Source: Chthonomonas sp. UBA2017
GTDB lineage: Bacteria > Armatimonadota > Fimbriimonadia > Fimbriimonadales > Fimbriimonadaceae
Direction: 5' to 3'
Length of the DNA stretch: 64,000 bases
Assembly (NCBI GenBank): GCA_002335425.1
Contig: DDCB01000017.1
Span: forward strand, 102,236 to 166,235
The notes under the pieces are model-generated. The model saw only the letters and a list, made by a program, of their open reading frames with translations. It was not told where the DNA came from and made no database searches. A program made the position numbers and the translations under genes. Shown here piece after piece: positions 8,614-17,333 of the stretch. Position 1 is the first letter of the stretch. Each line of letters begins with the position of its first letter.

Positions 8614-8928
8614 ATGTTCCGGAGACTATACTGGATTGTTGAGGTCATGCAGGCGGACGGACGGTCCACCATTCTCGGGGTCTTCACCTCCATTCCGGAC
8701 CTCATCGAAGAGGGCATCGGCTATCTCAAAGAGCACAGCCTGACTCAGTTTCGAATCTCTTTAACGACTCTGGATCATGCCGGGCAAGCCAAAGGCTCAT
8801 GGACTGATCAGACCGTCTCGGACCTGGTCTCTGATGCTCGCAAAGTTGCCTCGCCGAGCGAAATCTCAGACGACGAACTGAACTCTCTCTATCGATCCCT
8901 CCAGGCTTTGACGGCGGTGTCACCCTAA
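8614..8928 (+). CDS. Small hypothetical protein
   Basis: This is a 104-residue soluble protein of no recognised family. It starts with M-F-R-R-L-Y-W-I-V-E-V-M and contains two predicted strand regions around S-T-I-L-G-V-F-T-S and F-R-I-S-L-T-T-L-D. The C-terminal part is acidic and helical (S-P-S-E-I-S-D-D-E-L-N-S-L-Y-R). No signal peptide or membrane helix is seen. It is convergent with the large nucleotidyltransferase gene, with only one base between their stop codons. The upstream promoter has its -10 box only 9 bp from the ATG, so the mRNA is probably leaderless. Confidence 0.6.
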   Translation: MFRRLYWIVEVMQADGRSTILGVFTSIPDLIEEGIGYLKEHSLTQFRISLTTLDHAGQAKGSWTDQTVSDLVSDARKVASPSEISDDELNSLYRSLQALTAVSP

Positions 8929-8929
8929 C

Positions 8930-11461
8930 CTATTCGGCGAGCTTTGCGACGAGATTTTCGATCTCGGCCACGGCTTGTTGGAGCATTTCGACCCCTCGGG
9001 CCGCCTCGTTGCCTTCGGCGTAGACGTGGAAAACTGGCTCGACCGAGTCGGGCAACACCAAAACCCATCCGTCCGGTCCGTGCGTCTTGATCCCGTCCAG
9101 AAGCTCGACATCCTCGGGTTCATTCAGCCGCTCGGTGATCTGCCGCATCACCGCGCCCTTGCTCTCCCAAGGACATCGGACTTGCTGATAAGCCAAGGGC
9201 ATCGGCGGGATCGATTCGGCGACCTCAGTGAGGCTCAACTCAGTCGCTTGGAGCAGAACGAGCAATCGCGCCAGGCCGAACATCGCGTCAAAGCCGGCGT
9301 GAAAAGCCGGAAAGAGCAGGCCGCCTCGATCGTCGCCACCAAAATCGACAGTGGCATCCAGGCTCGTCTGGATGAGACTCCGGAGGTCTTCTTTGGTTCG
9401 AAGCACCTGCGCCCCTTTGCTGACCAGGAGTTCTTCGAGCTTTGTCGGAGCAGAGACCCGAAGCGAAATGCGCGCCGAAGGTTGGACTTGGCTCAGTAAC
9501 ACACCCAAAACCGCAAGCAACTCATGACCGCTCACCACCTCGCCCCGACGGTCGACGACGGTCATGCGCTCGCCCTCGTCCATGAACAGGACGCCGAGGT
9601 CATGGCCGAGCATCCCGACGATCTGCTTGAGGTTCTGCAAGTGACCGGCCACCTCTTCGGGTGAGCGAGGGGCCAGTTTGGCGTCTGAAAACCCGTTGAG
9701 GCTGATCGACTCGATGCCCAGCCGGGCGAGCATCGCCGGGAAAATGGCCCCCAGCGCGCTATAGCCGTAGTCACACACGACTTTCAGCTTGCGGCCGCCA
9801 ATCTGAGGCTCTAACAGGTGAAAGAACGCCGCCTGATACTCCTCGACTGCGCGTCCCGCGTACTCAATGGAGCCGAGGTCATCCGGGTCGGTGCGGTGAA
9901 AGTCCTCCCGAAAGAAGGCCGTCTCGACCTTGCGCTCCATCGCCCGCGGCAGATAGGCCCCATTGGGCCCAAACAGCTCCATCAGGGTGACTCGCTTGTT
10001 GCCCGGGAGCTTGCGGGTGTGGACAGCTCCGGCCGCGCCGCTGAGCTTGGTAAAGTGGCGAACAATCGGCACCGCCGTCCCGCGGAGATCGAGCACGTCG
10101 CATCCGACGCTAAGAAGCGACGCGATGATGGCCCGCTTGATCATTCGGGACGATCTGGTGGAGTCTCGGCTCGTGACAATCTTGCTGCCGTTCGGCAGGG
10201 TCGAGCCGTAGGCCGACCCGAACCGAGTGGCAAAATCCGGGGTGATCTCGATATTGCTCAAACCGGCAACGCCCAGTTCTCGAAAGAGCGATCCTCGCCA
10301 CTTGTTGCCCCAAACCAGGGACATCGTGACGGTCGATCCCCGCTCGATCACTTTGTCCGGCCAGAGCTTAATGCGCGGCCGGACATGGGCACCCGCATCG
10401 AGTAAACAACGGTCTCCGATGACCGCATCTTCTTGAATGAGGCAGTCTCGCTTGATCGTGACTTTGGAGCCGATGATCGCGGAATGAACGGCCGCCTGAG
10501 CTCCAATGTAACTGGAATCCCAGACGACGCTCCGCTCGACGAGGGCCCCAGTTTCGACCAGGCTATTGTCGCCGATGACTGTATAAGGACCGATACGGGC
10601 TCCAGATTTAATCTTACAGTTCCGGCCGATCAGGAGCGGCGGGGCCAAGGTCACACCCTCTTCGATGACTGAGTTCGCTCCGACCCAGACCCCTTCGGAC
10701 CGCTCGATGCCTTGGACCGGCAGGTGAGCTTCGCCTCGAAGAAGGTGCTCTTGCGCGTCACGGTATTGGGTGAGGTTGCCGACGTCGCACCAATAGCCGT
10801 CCATCACGTAGCCATAGAGCGGTTTGCCTTCTTGAAGGAGCCGGGGAAAGATGTCTTGGCTCCAGTCATAGATCTTGCCGGGCTCCATTGTGTCGAAAAC
10901 CTCGGGCTCGAGGATGTACATCCCGGTGTTGACGGTGTCGCTGAACACCTCAGACCAGCTCGGTTTTTCGAGAAATCGCTGAATGCGCCCTTCTTCATCC
11001 GTGATCACCACCCCGAACTCCAGCGGGTTGGGCACGCGATAGAGGATGAGGGTGGCGAGACTCTTCTTCGCTCGGTGAAACTCCAGCGCTTGGGTGAGGT
11101 CGCAATCGGTGAGCGCATCACCGGAGACGATGATGAACGTCCCATCGCGGAGGAGGGCTTCGGCCTTTTTCACGCTCCCGGCAGTTCCGAGCGGCGTGTC
11201 TTCAACGCTATAGTGCATCCGGACGTCGAAGTCCGCGCCGTCGTCAAAGTAGCTCTGAATTTCGTCGGCGAGGTAGTGGATGGTGGCGACGATCTCTTCG
11301 ATGCCGTGCCGCTGGAGGAGCCCGACGATGTGCTCCATGATCGGCTGATTCCCGATCGGTACGAGCGGTTTGGGTCGATGGGCGGTGATCGGCCGGAGCC
11401 GCGAGCCTTCGCCTCCGGCCATGACGACGGCTTTGATGGGAGTCAGATCGGTCGCGCTCAT
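8930..11461 (-). CDS. Sugar-1-phosphate nucleotidyltransferase with LbH repeats and a degenerate phosphomutase domain
   Basis: This 843-residue fusion has three parts. Residues about 10-240 are a nucleotidyltransferase with the signature A-V-V-M-A-G-G-E-G-S-R-L-R-P-I-T and the K-P-L-V-P-I-G that follows. Residues about 255-375 are hexapeptide left-handed beta-helix repeats. Residues about 385-843 have the fold order of an alpha-D-phosphohexomutase and are usually annotated as phosphomannomutase. The mutase motifs are eroded: where T-A-S-H-N-P with its phospho-serine is expected there is H-T-R-K-L-P-G, and where D-G-D-A-D-R is expected there is M-D-E-G-E-R-M. The likely activity is therefore NDP-sugar synthesis only, with the C-terminal part structural or regulatory. 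The nucleotide and sugar (GDP-mannose, UDP- or dTDP-glucose) cannot be assigned. It would feed envelope polysaccharide or protein glycosylation. Confidence 0.88.
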   Translation of the reverse strand: MSATDLTPIKAVVMAGGEGSRLRPITAHRPKPLVPIGNQPIMEHIVGLLQRHGIEEIVATIHYLADEIQSYFDDGADFDVRMHYSVEDTPLGTAGSVKKAEALLRDGTFIIVSGDALTDCDLTQALEFHRAKKSLATLILYRVPNPLEFGVVITDEEGRIQRFLEKPSWSEVFSDTVNTGMYILEPEVFDTMEPGKIYDWSQDIFPRLLQEGKPLYGYVMDGYWCDVGNLTQYRDAQEHLLRGEAHLPVQGIERSEGVWVGANSVIEEGVTLAPPLLIGRNCKIKSGARIGPYTVIGDNSLVETGALVERSVVWDSSYIGAQAAVHSAIIGSKVTIKRDCLIQEDAVIGDRCLLDAGAHVRPRIKLWPDKVIERGSTVTMSLVWGNKWRGSLFRELGVAGLSNIEITPDFATRFGSAYGSTLPNGSKIVTSRDSTRSSRMIKRAIIASLLSVGCDVLDLRGTAVPIVRHFTKLSGAAGAVHTRKLPGNKRVTLMELFGPNGAYLPRAMERKVETAFFREDFHRTDPDDLGSIEYAGRAVEEYQAAFFHLLEPQIGGRKLKVVCDYGYSALGAIFPAMLARLGIESISLNGFSDAKLAPRSPEEVAGHLQNLKQIVGMLGHDLGVLFMDEGERMTVVDRRGEVVSGHELLAVLGVLLSQVQPSARISLRVSAPTKLEELLVSKGAQVLRTKEDLRSLIQTSLDATVDFGGDDRGGLLFPAFHAGFDAMFGLARLLVLLQATELSLTEVAESIPPMPLAYQQVRCPWESKGAVMRQITERLNEPEDVELLDGIKTHGPDGWVLVLPDSVEPVFHVYAEGNEAARGVEMLQQAVAEIENLVAKLAE

Positions 11462-11609
11462 GCCTTTGTCCTAGACGTTGGCGATGACCCATCCGGACTC
11501 GGGCCTTGCGATCCTCGCAAATTTACGTGTTTTCAATTCCATTTCAAGCCTGTCGAGATTATCGTAACCGATTTATGGGCCCAAAAGTGATTCTTAACAA
11601 AAACCGTGA

Positions 11610-11615
11610 TACAAT
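11610..11615 (+). promoter_or_regulatory. Probable -10 box of the PEP-CTERM gene
   Basis: TACAAT lies 58 bp before the ATG at 11674 in an AT-rich stretch, with no clear -35 box. It would give a leader of about 50 nt. Confidence 0.35.
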
Positions 11616-11673
11616 ATCTCTAACTTCATTTCCAGTGAAGGGGAAGTTACGACTTAAATTGGAGTTCATCCTT

Positions 11674-12499
11674 ATGAGAAAGATTGCACTCATTTCAATC
11701 GCCGTCTCGGCGGCCAGCCTCTCCTCGGCGGCCCCGCTCTTCGTCCAGCTGGCTGACGGGCCTCACTTCAACGTCGGTGCTTGGAACCAAACCGGTGCCA
11801 CCCCCTGGGGCGGTAGCGGCGGATTCGCCGGTATCGAATGGGCGACTCAGGGTGCTGGCCAAGACCGGCTTTTCTTCACCCCCTCGGGCAATGGTCAAGA
11901 ATCTGACAACGAAGTCACCGCTTTTTGGCCGAACTGGTGGAACAACTCCCCGACGCCGATTTTTGGCGCTGACGGAAACTTTGGTGGCGACTTTGTCCTA
12001 AACTTGGCTTGGTTCAACCAGGATGCTCCGTACGTGGGCGGGCCTTCGACCATCGATGTGAGCTTAAACGGCTTCGGAGTCTCCGAAGAGGGTGGACCGG
12101 CTCCGCTCCAGATTTGGGGCCGCGTCGGTTCACCGACAGCGCCCATGCAGTTGCTGTGGGCACAAACCGTGGATGTCGCTTCGCTCTATGGCTACAGCGC
12201 GAACTCATCGTTCGTGATGGAGGGCTTGGGCACAGTCGTGGCCGGGGTGCTTGCGCAGCCGGTCCTCGGCAAAACGGGTGGATTCCGCGGCTACGTGGAC
12301 TTCTGGGCCAACGCCAATCAACCCAGCGCCTGGATGCCGCCGCTTTACAATCCGATCGGGAACGCAAACGTTCCCGGGAACTCGATTCGTGAATTTCTCG
12401 GGCGAAGTCGGAACAGTGGTTCCGGAGCCGGGAACGATGCTTGCTCTGGGTGCCGGATTGGCCGCGATCGCGGCTCGACGCCGACGCAAGAAGAGCTAG
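11674..12499 (+). pseudogene. PEP-CTERM sorting-domain protein, frameshifted near its C-terminus
   Basis: From ATG 11674 the protein has a signal peptide (M-R-K-I-A-L-I-S-I then an Ala/Ser core ending S-S-A-A) and a beta-rich, Gly/Trp/Asn-rich mature domain of about 240 residues. The C-terminal sorting signal is in another reading frame. In frame +2, 12422-12430 encodes P-E-P in V-P-E-P-G-T-M, followed by a hydrophobic helix and R-R-R-R-K-K-S, stopping at 12499. The frame must change at about 12380-12395, near the TTT-C in 'gaatttctc', by one extra or two missing bases. Without the shift the original frame runs on to 12567 through non-conserved residues. Intact, this would be an exosortase substrate targeted to the outer surface. 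It may be a recent mutation, a sequence error or a real +1 shift. Confidence 0.8.
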
Positions 12500-12523
12500 G
12501 TTTTCACCTCTCCAAAATCCATT

Positions 12524-12556
12524 GTGGCTCTGCACTCATTGCAGAGCCACTTTTTT
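12524..12556. terminator. Intrinsic terminator between convergent genes
   Basis: A perfect 10-bp stem (12524-12533 with 12541-12550) with a 7-nt loop is followed by six T residues. It ends the PEP-CTERM gene on the plus strand. The same stem lies just after the hutH stop on the minus strand, so it may act in both directions. Confidence 0.85.
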
Positions 12557-14067
12557 CATTTGCTTGAGGTGCCCAGGTCGAGATGGCCCGAATAGATGAG
12601 GTCGGAGATCGCCTCAATGTCCGAGCTCAGAACACGGTCCGAACTGAGCGGGGGCACCACTGCTCGAATCTCGGCATGGGCCTCTTCGAGCAAGGTCGAG
12701 GTCCGCATGGGACGCCGATGGTCGATGCCTTCGGCCGCACACAAGAACTCAATGGCCACGAGGTCTTCGGCGAGCCGGACGATCTGGCGGAGCTTGTTCG
12801 CGCTCGTCATCCCCATCGACACATGATCTTCCTTCCCGGCGGAGGTGGGGGTGTTGTCGATCGAGGCCGGATGAGCCAAGACGCGGGCTTCATTCAAAAG
12901 GGCTGCCGCCGTCACTTGGGCGATCATCAGGCCCGAGCCTAAGCCCGGCTCGCGCGAAAGAAACGCCGGGAGACCTTCGCTGTAGTCGGGGTTGACGAGG
13001 CGTTCGATGCGCCGCTCGCTGATGCTCATCAGATCGACCAAGGCGATCGCGGCGTAGTCCAAGGCCAGCGCGACCGGTGCGCCGTGGAAATTGCCGCCGC
13101 TCAAGACGTCTTCCCCGAGCACGAGCGGATTGTCGGTCGCAGACCCGCTCTCGATCTCCAGAACGCTCCGGACGTGGTCCAAAACTCCGTGGACCGCCCC
13201 GTGAACTTGAGGCATACACCGGAGCGAATAGGCGTCTTGGACTCGCGAATCGCCCTCGCGATGAGAGGCCCGAATCTCGCTTTCGGCCAACAAGCCGCGA
13301 AGGTGCTCCGCCACTCGGATTTGGCCAGAGTGGGGCCGGGCCTCATGAATTCGAGCATCAAATGCGGAGTCGGTCCCGAGGAGAGCGTCGGTGGACATCG
13401 CTCCGGCGACCGTGGTCGTCCTCACCAAGCGCTCAGCCTCGAAAACGGCGAGCCCGCCGACGGCCGAAAGAGCTTGGGTGCCGTTGAGCAAAGCCAGACC
13501 CTCTTTCGCTTGGAGTTCAACCGGCTCAAGACCTGCCGCTCGCATCGCTGGGCCGGCCGCCACCATCTCGCCATGCGACCAGATTTGCCCTTCTCCGATC
13601 AATGCCAGGGCCAAGTGAGCGAGCGGTGCAAGATCGCCGCTCGCCCCCACGGAGCCTCGGCGGGGCACGACTGGGATCAAATCTTGATTCAGCATGCCGA
13701 GCAGGGTCTCGACGACCGACACGCGAATCCCCGACAGCCCTTTGGCCAAGACGTTGGCCCGCAAGAGCATCATCACCCTCACCTCTTCGATCGGAAGGGG
13801 CTCGCCCAGTCCGACACAGTGGCTTCGAACCAGGTTGAGCTGAAGCTGGCGTACTTGATCGGAGCTGATCGTGACGTCACTGAACTTTCCAAATCCGGTG
13901 TTGACCCCGTAGACCACTTGCCCGGTCGAGAGGATCGCTTCAACTCGAGCTCGGGAGGCTTCCATCCGCTGGCGAGCGGAATCGCTGAGCTGGACCGTGA
14001 CCTCGCCTTCTGAAATCTCTGCCCAAAGTTCGAGTGGCAAGGGGTCGCCATTGAGGATGCAAGCCAT
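12556..14067 (-). CDS. hutH: Histidine ammonia-lyase
   Basis: The 503-residue protein (ATG 14067) is a member of the aromatic amino acid lyase family and most like HutH, which deaminates histidine to urocanate. The self-processed MIO cofactor triad A-S-G is visible in R-R-G-S-V-G-A-S-G-D-L-A-P-L-A-H. Also present are the N-terminal Y-G-V-N-T-G-F-G motif (active-site Tyr), the L-L-N-G-T-Q-A-L segment, and the block S-A-G-K-E-D-H-V-S-M-G near residue 410. An upstream in-frame start at 14139 would overlap the divergent mtnA start and add Pro-rich residues, so it is not used. hutU, hutI and hutG are not adjacent, so a role outside the classical Hut operon is possible, and a Phe/Tyr lyase cannot be ruled out by eye. 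Confidence 0.93.
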   Translation of the reverse strand: MACILNGDPLPLELWAEISEGEVTVQLSDSARQRMEASRARVEAILSTGQVVYGVNTGFGKFSDVTISSDQVRQLQLNLVRSHCVGLGEPLPIEEVRVMMLLRANVLAKGLSGIRVSVVETLLGMLNQDLIPVVPRRGSVGASGDLAPLAHLALALIGEGQIWSHGEMVAAGPAMRAAGLEPVELQAKEGLALLNGTQALSAVGGLAVFEAERLVRTTTVAGAMSTDALLGTDSAFDARIHEARPHSGQIRVAEHLRGLLAESEIRASHREGDSRVQDAYSLRCMPQVHGAVHGVLDHVRSVLEIESGSATDNPLVLGEDVLSGGNFHGAPVALALDYAAIALVDLMSISERRIERLVNPDYSEGLPAFLSREPGLGSGLMIAQVTAAALLNEARVLAHPASIDNTPTSAGKEDHVSMGMTSANKLRQIVRLAEDLVAIEFLCAAEGIDHRRPMRTSTLLEEAHAEIRAVVPPLSSDRVLSSDIEAISDLIYSGHLDLGTSSK

Positions 14068-14137
14068 AAGAGTCAGTTTACCGGCCTGGGGCGGAGGCTC
14101 GGGAAGAGTCGACCCGACGGCTGGGTACGCTGGACGC

Positions 14138-15154
14138 ATGGCTTTGGTGGCGATGCGATGGCACGGCGACGGATTGGTGATGCTGGATCAGCGACGACTC
14201 CCGACCGAAGAGGTGTGGGTCGAGTTGCGGTCCTGGCGGGAGGTTGCCAAGGCCATCGAGCAGATGGTGGTTCGTGGTGCGCCGGCGATCGGGGTGGCGG
14301 CAGCGTATGGGATGGCTCTTGCCGCGCGAGCGGGAGAAGATTGGAATGTCGCGCGCGCAGGTCTCGCCGCTTCAAGGCCGACGGCCGTAAACCTGTTTTG
14401 GGCGTTGGACCGGCTGGATCGCTTGTCCGACAAGAGTCCGGAGTCCGTCGCCCAGGCGGCGCAGCAGATCGAGTCCGAAGACCGGGCGATGAACGAAGCC
14501 ATCGGAGTCCATGGAGCTGAGCTTGTCCCGGCAGAGGCCCGGATTCTGACGATCTGCAACACGGGAAGTCTCGCGACGGCTGGCCATGGGACCGCGCTCG
14601 GCATCATCCGGACTGCCTGGGCTCAAGGCAAGGTGAAGCACGTTTATTCGTGCGAGACCCGCCCGCGCCAGCAAGGCCTCCGGCTCACGGCCTTTGAGCT
14701 GATGCATGACGAGATCCCGTTTCACTCCATTGTTGATAGTGCCGCCGCGAGCCTGATGCAAAAGGGGCAAGTCGATTGGATTGTAGCCGGAGCCGACCGA
14801 ATTGCCGCGAACGGCGACACCGCGAATAAGATCGGGACCTATATGCTCGCGGTGTTGGCGCACCACCACAAGATCCCGTTCGTCATTGCCGCTCCCAGCT
14901 CGACGCTCGATCCGCTCCAACCCACAGGGTCCTCGATCCCGATTGAGGAGCGGGCCGCCGACGAGATCACCGAAATGGACGGCGTTCGAATTGCTCCGGC
15001 TGGGTGCCCGGTGTGGAACCCTGGGTTCGATGTGACGCCCGGCGAGCTGATCCATGCCATCGTGACCGAAGGTGGGGTGTGGCGTCGGCCCTACGCCTTT
15101 CGGCCTGGGGATGAACGGGCCGAGCCTCAGGCCCGGCCTTTGACGAACCGATAA
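14138..15154 (+). CDS. mtnA: S-methyl-5-thioribose-1-phosphate isomerase
   Basis: This is a 338-residue enzyme of the methionine salvage pathway that isomerises methylthioribose-1-phosphate to methylthioribulose-1-phosphate. Family motifs are V-R-G-A-P-A-I-G-V-A-A-A-Y-G (about residues 46-59), the catalytic Cys in I-C-N-T-G-S-L-A-T-A-G-H-G-T-A-L-G (about 140) and the catalytic Asp in A-G-A-D-R-I-A-A-N-G-D-T-A-N-K-I-G-T (about 220). It is homologous to eIF2B subunits but has the MtnA-specific residues. ATG 14138 is chosen over the upstream in-frame start at 13997, which lies inside hutH. A second ATG at 14153 is possible. No other mtn genes are adjacent. It is divergent from hutH with about 70 bp between the starts. 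Confidence 0.95.
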   Translation: MALVAMRWHGDGLVMLDQRRLPTEEVWVELRSWREVAKAIEQMVVRGAPAIGVAAAYGMALAARAGEDWNVARAGLAASRPTAVNLFWALDRLDRLSDKSPESVAQAAQQIESEDRAMNEAIGVHGAELVPAEARILTICNTGSLATAGHGTALGIIRTAWAQGKVKHVYSCETRPRQQGLRLTAFELMHDEIPFHSIVDSAAASLMQKGQVDWIVAGADRIAANGDTANKIGTYMLAVLAHHHKIPFVIAAPSSTLDPLQPTGSSIPIEERAADEITEMDGVRIAPAGCPVWNPGFDVTPGELIHAIVTEGGVWRRPYAFRPGDERAEPQARPLTNR

Positions 15155-15206
15155 CCTTGGAAGGGGTCGCCGCAGGGGTACCCTAGGTCGTCGTTTTGAA
15201 TTGCTG

Positions 15207-15845
15207 ATGAAAAGAACGCTCAAGCACCTGCTCGCACCGCTCATCTATCGCTTCCCTCCGGTCGGACTTCAACCCGAACGGCTCTACATGTACCTCGACG
15301 CGATCTGGAAGACCAAAGACGTGCCCGGCGCATTGGTCGAGATCGGATGTTCGCTCGGGGGCACCGCGGCCGTCGCGAATCAGATGCAGAAGCGGCTGGG
15401 AATGAACAAGCGATATGTCTGTATCGACACGTTCAACGGCTTTGTGAAGGAGCAGATTGATGCGGATATTGCGCTCGGGACGCGCGCCGATCAGGCCGAC
15501 CTCTTTCGGGATAGCGATGTGGGCTTGGTGCGCAAGATCGTGGATCGCCATGGCGGATCGAACATTGAACTCGTGGTGGGCGACATCGCGAGGGTGCCCG
15601 ACAGTCAAATTCCAGAGGTGGTGAGCTGCTGCTTGCTGGACGTGGACCTGCAGATCCCGACGTATGAAGGGCTGAAGCGGATCTATCCTCGGCTCTCGCC
15701 CGGCGGGATCATCGTCGTGGACGATTGCGAAGAGCTGGACAAAAAGACCTGGAAAGCGAGGTTAGGCTACAACCAGTTTATTGAAGAAAACGGCCTGCCG
15801 AGCGATCTCCAACTCAATGTCGGCTTCATCCGAAAGCCGGCCTGA
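15207..15845 (+). CDS. TylF/MycE-like class I SAM-dependent methyltransferase
   Basis: This is a 212-residue protein with a Rossmann-type SAM-binding motif V-E-I-G-C-S-L-G-G-T-A (about residues 46-56). A second acidic motif follows the next strand in V-C-I-D-T-F-N-G-F, and an acidic metal-binding patch I-I-V-V-D-D-C-E-E-L is near residue 170. This layout matches the TylF family of Mg-dependent O-methyltransferases acting on sugar hydroxyls (macrocin 3''-O-methylation is the type reaction). The real acceptor is unknown. ATG 15207 is preferred over the TTG two codons upstream. The gene ends 9 bp before the minus-strand tRNA-Cys and has no biosynthetic cluster around it. Confidence 0.8.
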   Translation: MKRTLKHLLAPLIYRFPPVGLQPERLYMYLDAIWKTKDVPGALVEIGCSLGGTAAVANQMQKRLGMNKRYVCIDTFNGFVKEQIDADIALGTRADQADLFRDSDVGLVRKIVDRHGGSNIELVVGDIARVPDSQIPEVVSCCLLDVDLQIPTYEGLKRIYPRLSPGGIIVVDDCEELDKKTWKARLGYNQFIEENGLPSDLQLNVGFIRKPA

Positions 15846-15854
15846 GAAGTTTTT

Positions 15855-15930
15855 TGGAGGCGCCGGGCGGATTCGAACCGCCGAATGAAGGTTTTGCAGA
15901 CCTTTCCCTTGACCACTTGGGTACGACGCC
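15855..15930 (-). tRNA. tRNA-Cys (anticodon GCA)
   Basis: A complete 76-nt cloverleaf with encoded CCA. Acceptor GGCGTCG pairs with CGGCGCC and the discriminator is U. The anticodon loop CTGCAAA gives anticodon GCA, and the T-arm is GGCGG-TTCGAAT-CCGCC. TATAAC (minus strand, 15944-15949) is a probable -10 box 13 bp upstream of the tRNA. Confidence 0.96.
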
Positions 15931-15955
15931 TCGCCTTGAAATCGTTATACCCCGC

Positions 15956-16531
15956 CTAGCTCGATGATCGGGGCCGATGGGACTCCAACTCGGTCCGGAC
16001 CATCGAGTGGAGCTCTGAATCGGGCAAGGACCGAAGCCGCTCCATCATCCTTTGAAGGTCGCCTTGGGCTCGACCTCGAAACTCCCGACGCAACTGGCCT
16101 TCGAGGAACTGAATATGCTCATCTCGGGTCTCACAGATCAGCCGAGGGACCGGGGTGGGCTTGCCATCGCGAAGGGCGACCATCGTGACGCGGGCCGTAT
16201 TGGTCTGGTGGACGGTTTTGGCGATGACGTCTTCAGCCGAGATGTCCACCGACACCTCAAGCGACGTGCGCCCCACGTAGCTGACGTGGCCGACCATCTT
16301 GACCAGATTGCCGACCTCGATGGGGGAATGAAAATCGACGCGATCGAAGCTCGCGGTCACACAGAGAACGCCCGCGAACTTCGACGAGACCGCATACGCA
16401 ACTAGGTCGATCAGCGAGAGGATATGCCCGCCAAAGACTTTTCCGAGAAAGTTGGCGTCGTTGGGGGTCATGACGTGGATCGTTTCGACCCGGGTATCGG
16501 CGACTCGGACAGGAGCGAGGGGGTCCGACAT
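15956..16531 (-). CDS. Acyl-CoA thioesterase, hotdog fold
   Basis: This 191-residue protein is related to the YciA/BACH-type acyl-CoA hydrolases, which split acyl-CoA to free fatty acid and CoA. The N-terminal motif M-T-P-N-D-A-N-F-L-G-K-V-F-G-G-H-I-L-S-L-I-D (about residues 21-42) holds the catalytic Asn/Asp and the G-G helix start typical of the family. The strands V-T-A-S-F-D-R-V-D-F-H-S-P-I and G-R-T-S-L-E-V-S-V complete one hotdog domain. The C-terminal 50 residues form an added helical, Arg-rich tail (E-G-Q-L-R-R-E-F-R-G-R). It is the last gene of an osmC-tpiA-thioesterase operon, 5 bp after tpiA. Substrate length cannot be read from sequence. Confidence 0.9.
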   Translation of the reverse strand: MSDPLAPVRVADTRVETIHVMTPNDANFLGKVFGGHILSLIDLVAYAVSSKFAGVLCVTASFDRVDFHSPIEVGNLVKMVGHVSYVGRTSLEVSVDISAEDVIAKTVHQTNTARVTMVALRDGKPTPVPRLICETRDEHIQFLEGQLRREFRGRAQGDLQRMMERLRSLPDSELHSMVRTELESHRPRSSS

Positions 16532-16536
16532 CGGCC

Positions 16537-17328
16537 TTATGCGGACTGAACAATCGCCGTGAACTCGGCGGCATCCAGGCTTGCCCCGCCGACGAGGCCG
16601 CCGTCGATGTCGCTTTGGTGAAAGAGCTCTCGGCTGTTGCTGGCCTTGACGCTTCCGCCGTACAAGATGCGGAGCTCCGAGGCGAGTTCATCGTCGTACA
16701 GATCTCTAATCAAGCTGCGGATCATGCTGCAGACTCGGTTGGCTTCGGCGCTGTCGCAGGTCTGGCCGGTTCCAATCGCCCAAACGGGCTCATACGCGAT
16801 CGCCGCGAAGTAAAGCTCGGCGGACTCGATCCCAGCAAAGGCTCCACGAACCTGCTCGGCGATGACGGCGTCCGTTCGTCCGGCCTCCCGCTCGGCCAGT
16901 GTTTCGCCGACGCAAAGAATCGGGTTGATGGCGTGGTAAAGCAGACCCTTGATTTTGAGATTGACTGTCTCATCGGTTTCGCCGAAGATCGAGAGCGTCG
17001 ATTCGGGGAGTTCGGGCTTACCGAACCGGCCTCGCGTTTCGGAGTGACCAACGATGCAGTAGCTCACGCCAAAATCCGCGAGCATCAGCGGGCTGACCTT
17101 GCCGGTATAGGCTCCCGATTCCAGCCAAAAGACGTCCTGGGCTCCGAGCTTGACATAGCTATTTCGCAGAATCTCCCGGAGCCTCGGGATCGCCAGATAG
17201 GGCGCGCAGATGACGGTGTCGACATCGGGGCGCGAGTGGAGGGTTTTGAGCGAAGTTTCCACCAACGTCGCCCCTTCGGTGACGGTGAGATTCATCTTCC
17301 AGTTGGCGGCGACGAGTTTGGTTCGCAT
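16537..17328 (-). CDS. tpiA: Triosephosphate isomerase
   Basis: This 263-residue glycolytic enzyme interconverts dihydroxyacetone phosphate and glyceraldehyde-3-phosphate. The catalytic Lys is in A-A-N-W-K-M-N-L at the start, the electrophilic His in Y-C-I-V-G-H-S-E-T-R-G (about residue 103), and the base Glu in I-A-Y-E-P-V-W-A-I-G-T-G-Q (about 174). The phosphate-binding end L-Y-G-G-S-V-K and G-G-L-V-G-G-A-S-L is complete. The usual S-E-R-R after the His is S-E-T-R, a tolerated variation. Tandem genes osmC (upstream) and thioesterase (downstream) are each separated from it by 5 bp, so the three are probably one transcript. Confidence 0.97.
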   Translation of the reverse strand: MRTKLVAANWKMNLTVTEGATLVETSLKTLHSRPDVDTVICAPYLAIPRLREILRNSYVKLGAQDVFWLESGAYTGKVSPLMLADFGVSYCIVGHSETRGRFGKPELPESTLSIFGETDETVNLKIKGLLYHAINPILCVGETLAEREAGRTDAVIAEQVRGAFAGIESAELYFAAIAYEPVWAIGTGQTCDSAEANRVCSMIRSLIRDLYDDELASELRILYGGSVKASNSRELFHQSDIDGGLVGGASLDAAEFTAIVQSA

Positions 17329-17333
17329 GGCGG

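Noticed and set aside
11506..12567. 353-residue intact secreted protein
   Set aside because: The N-terminal 56 codons precede the signal peptide and the last part is out of frame with the PEP-CTERM signal; the gene is better described from 11674 to 12499 with a frameshift.
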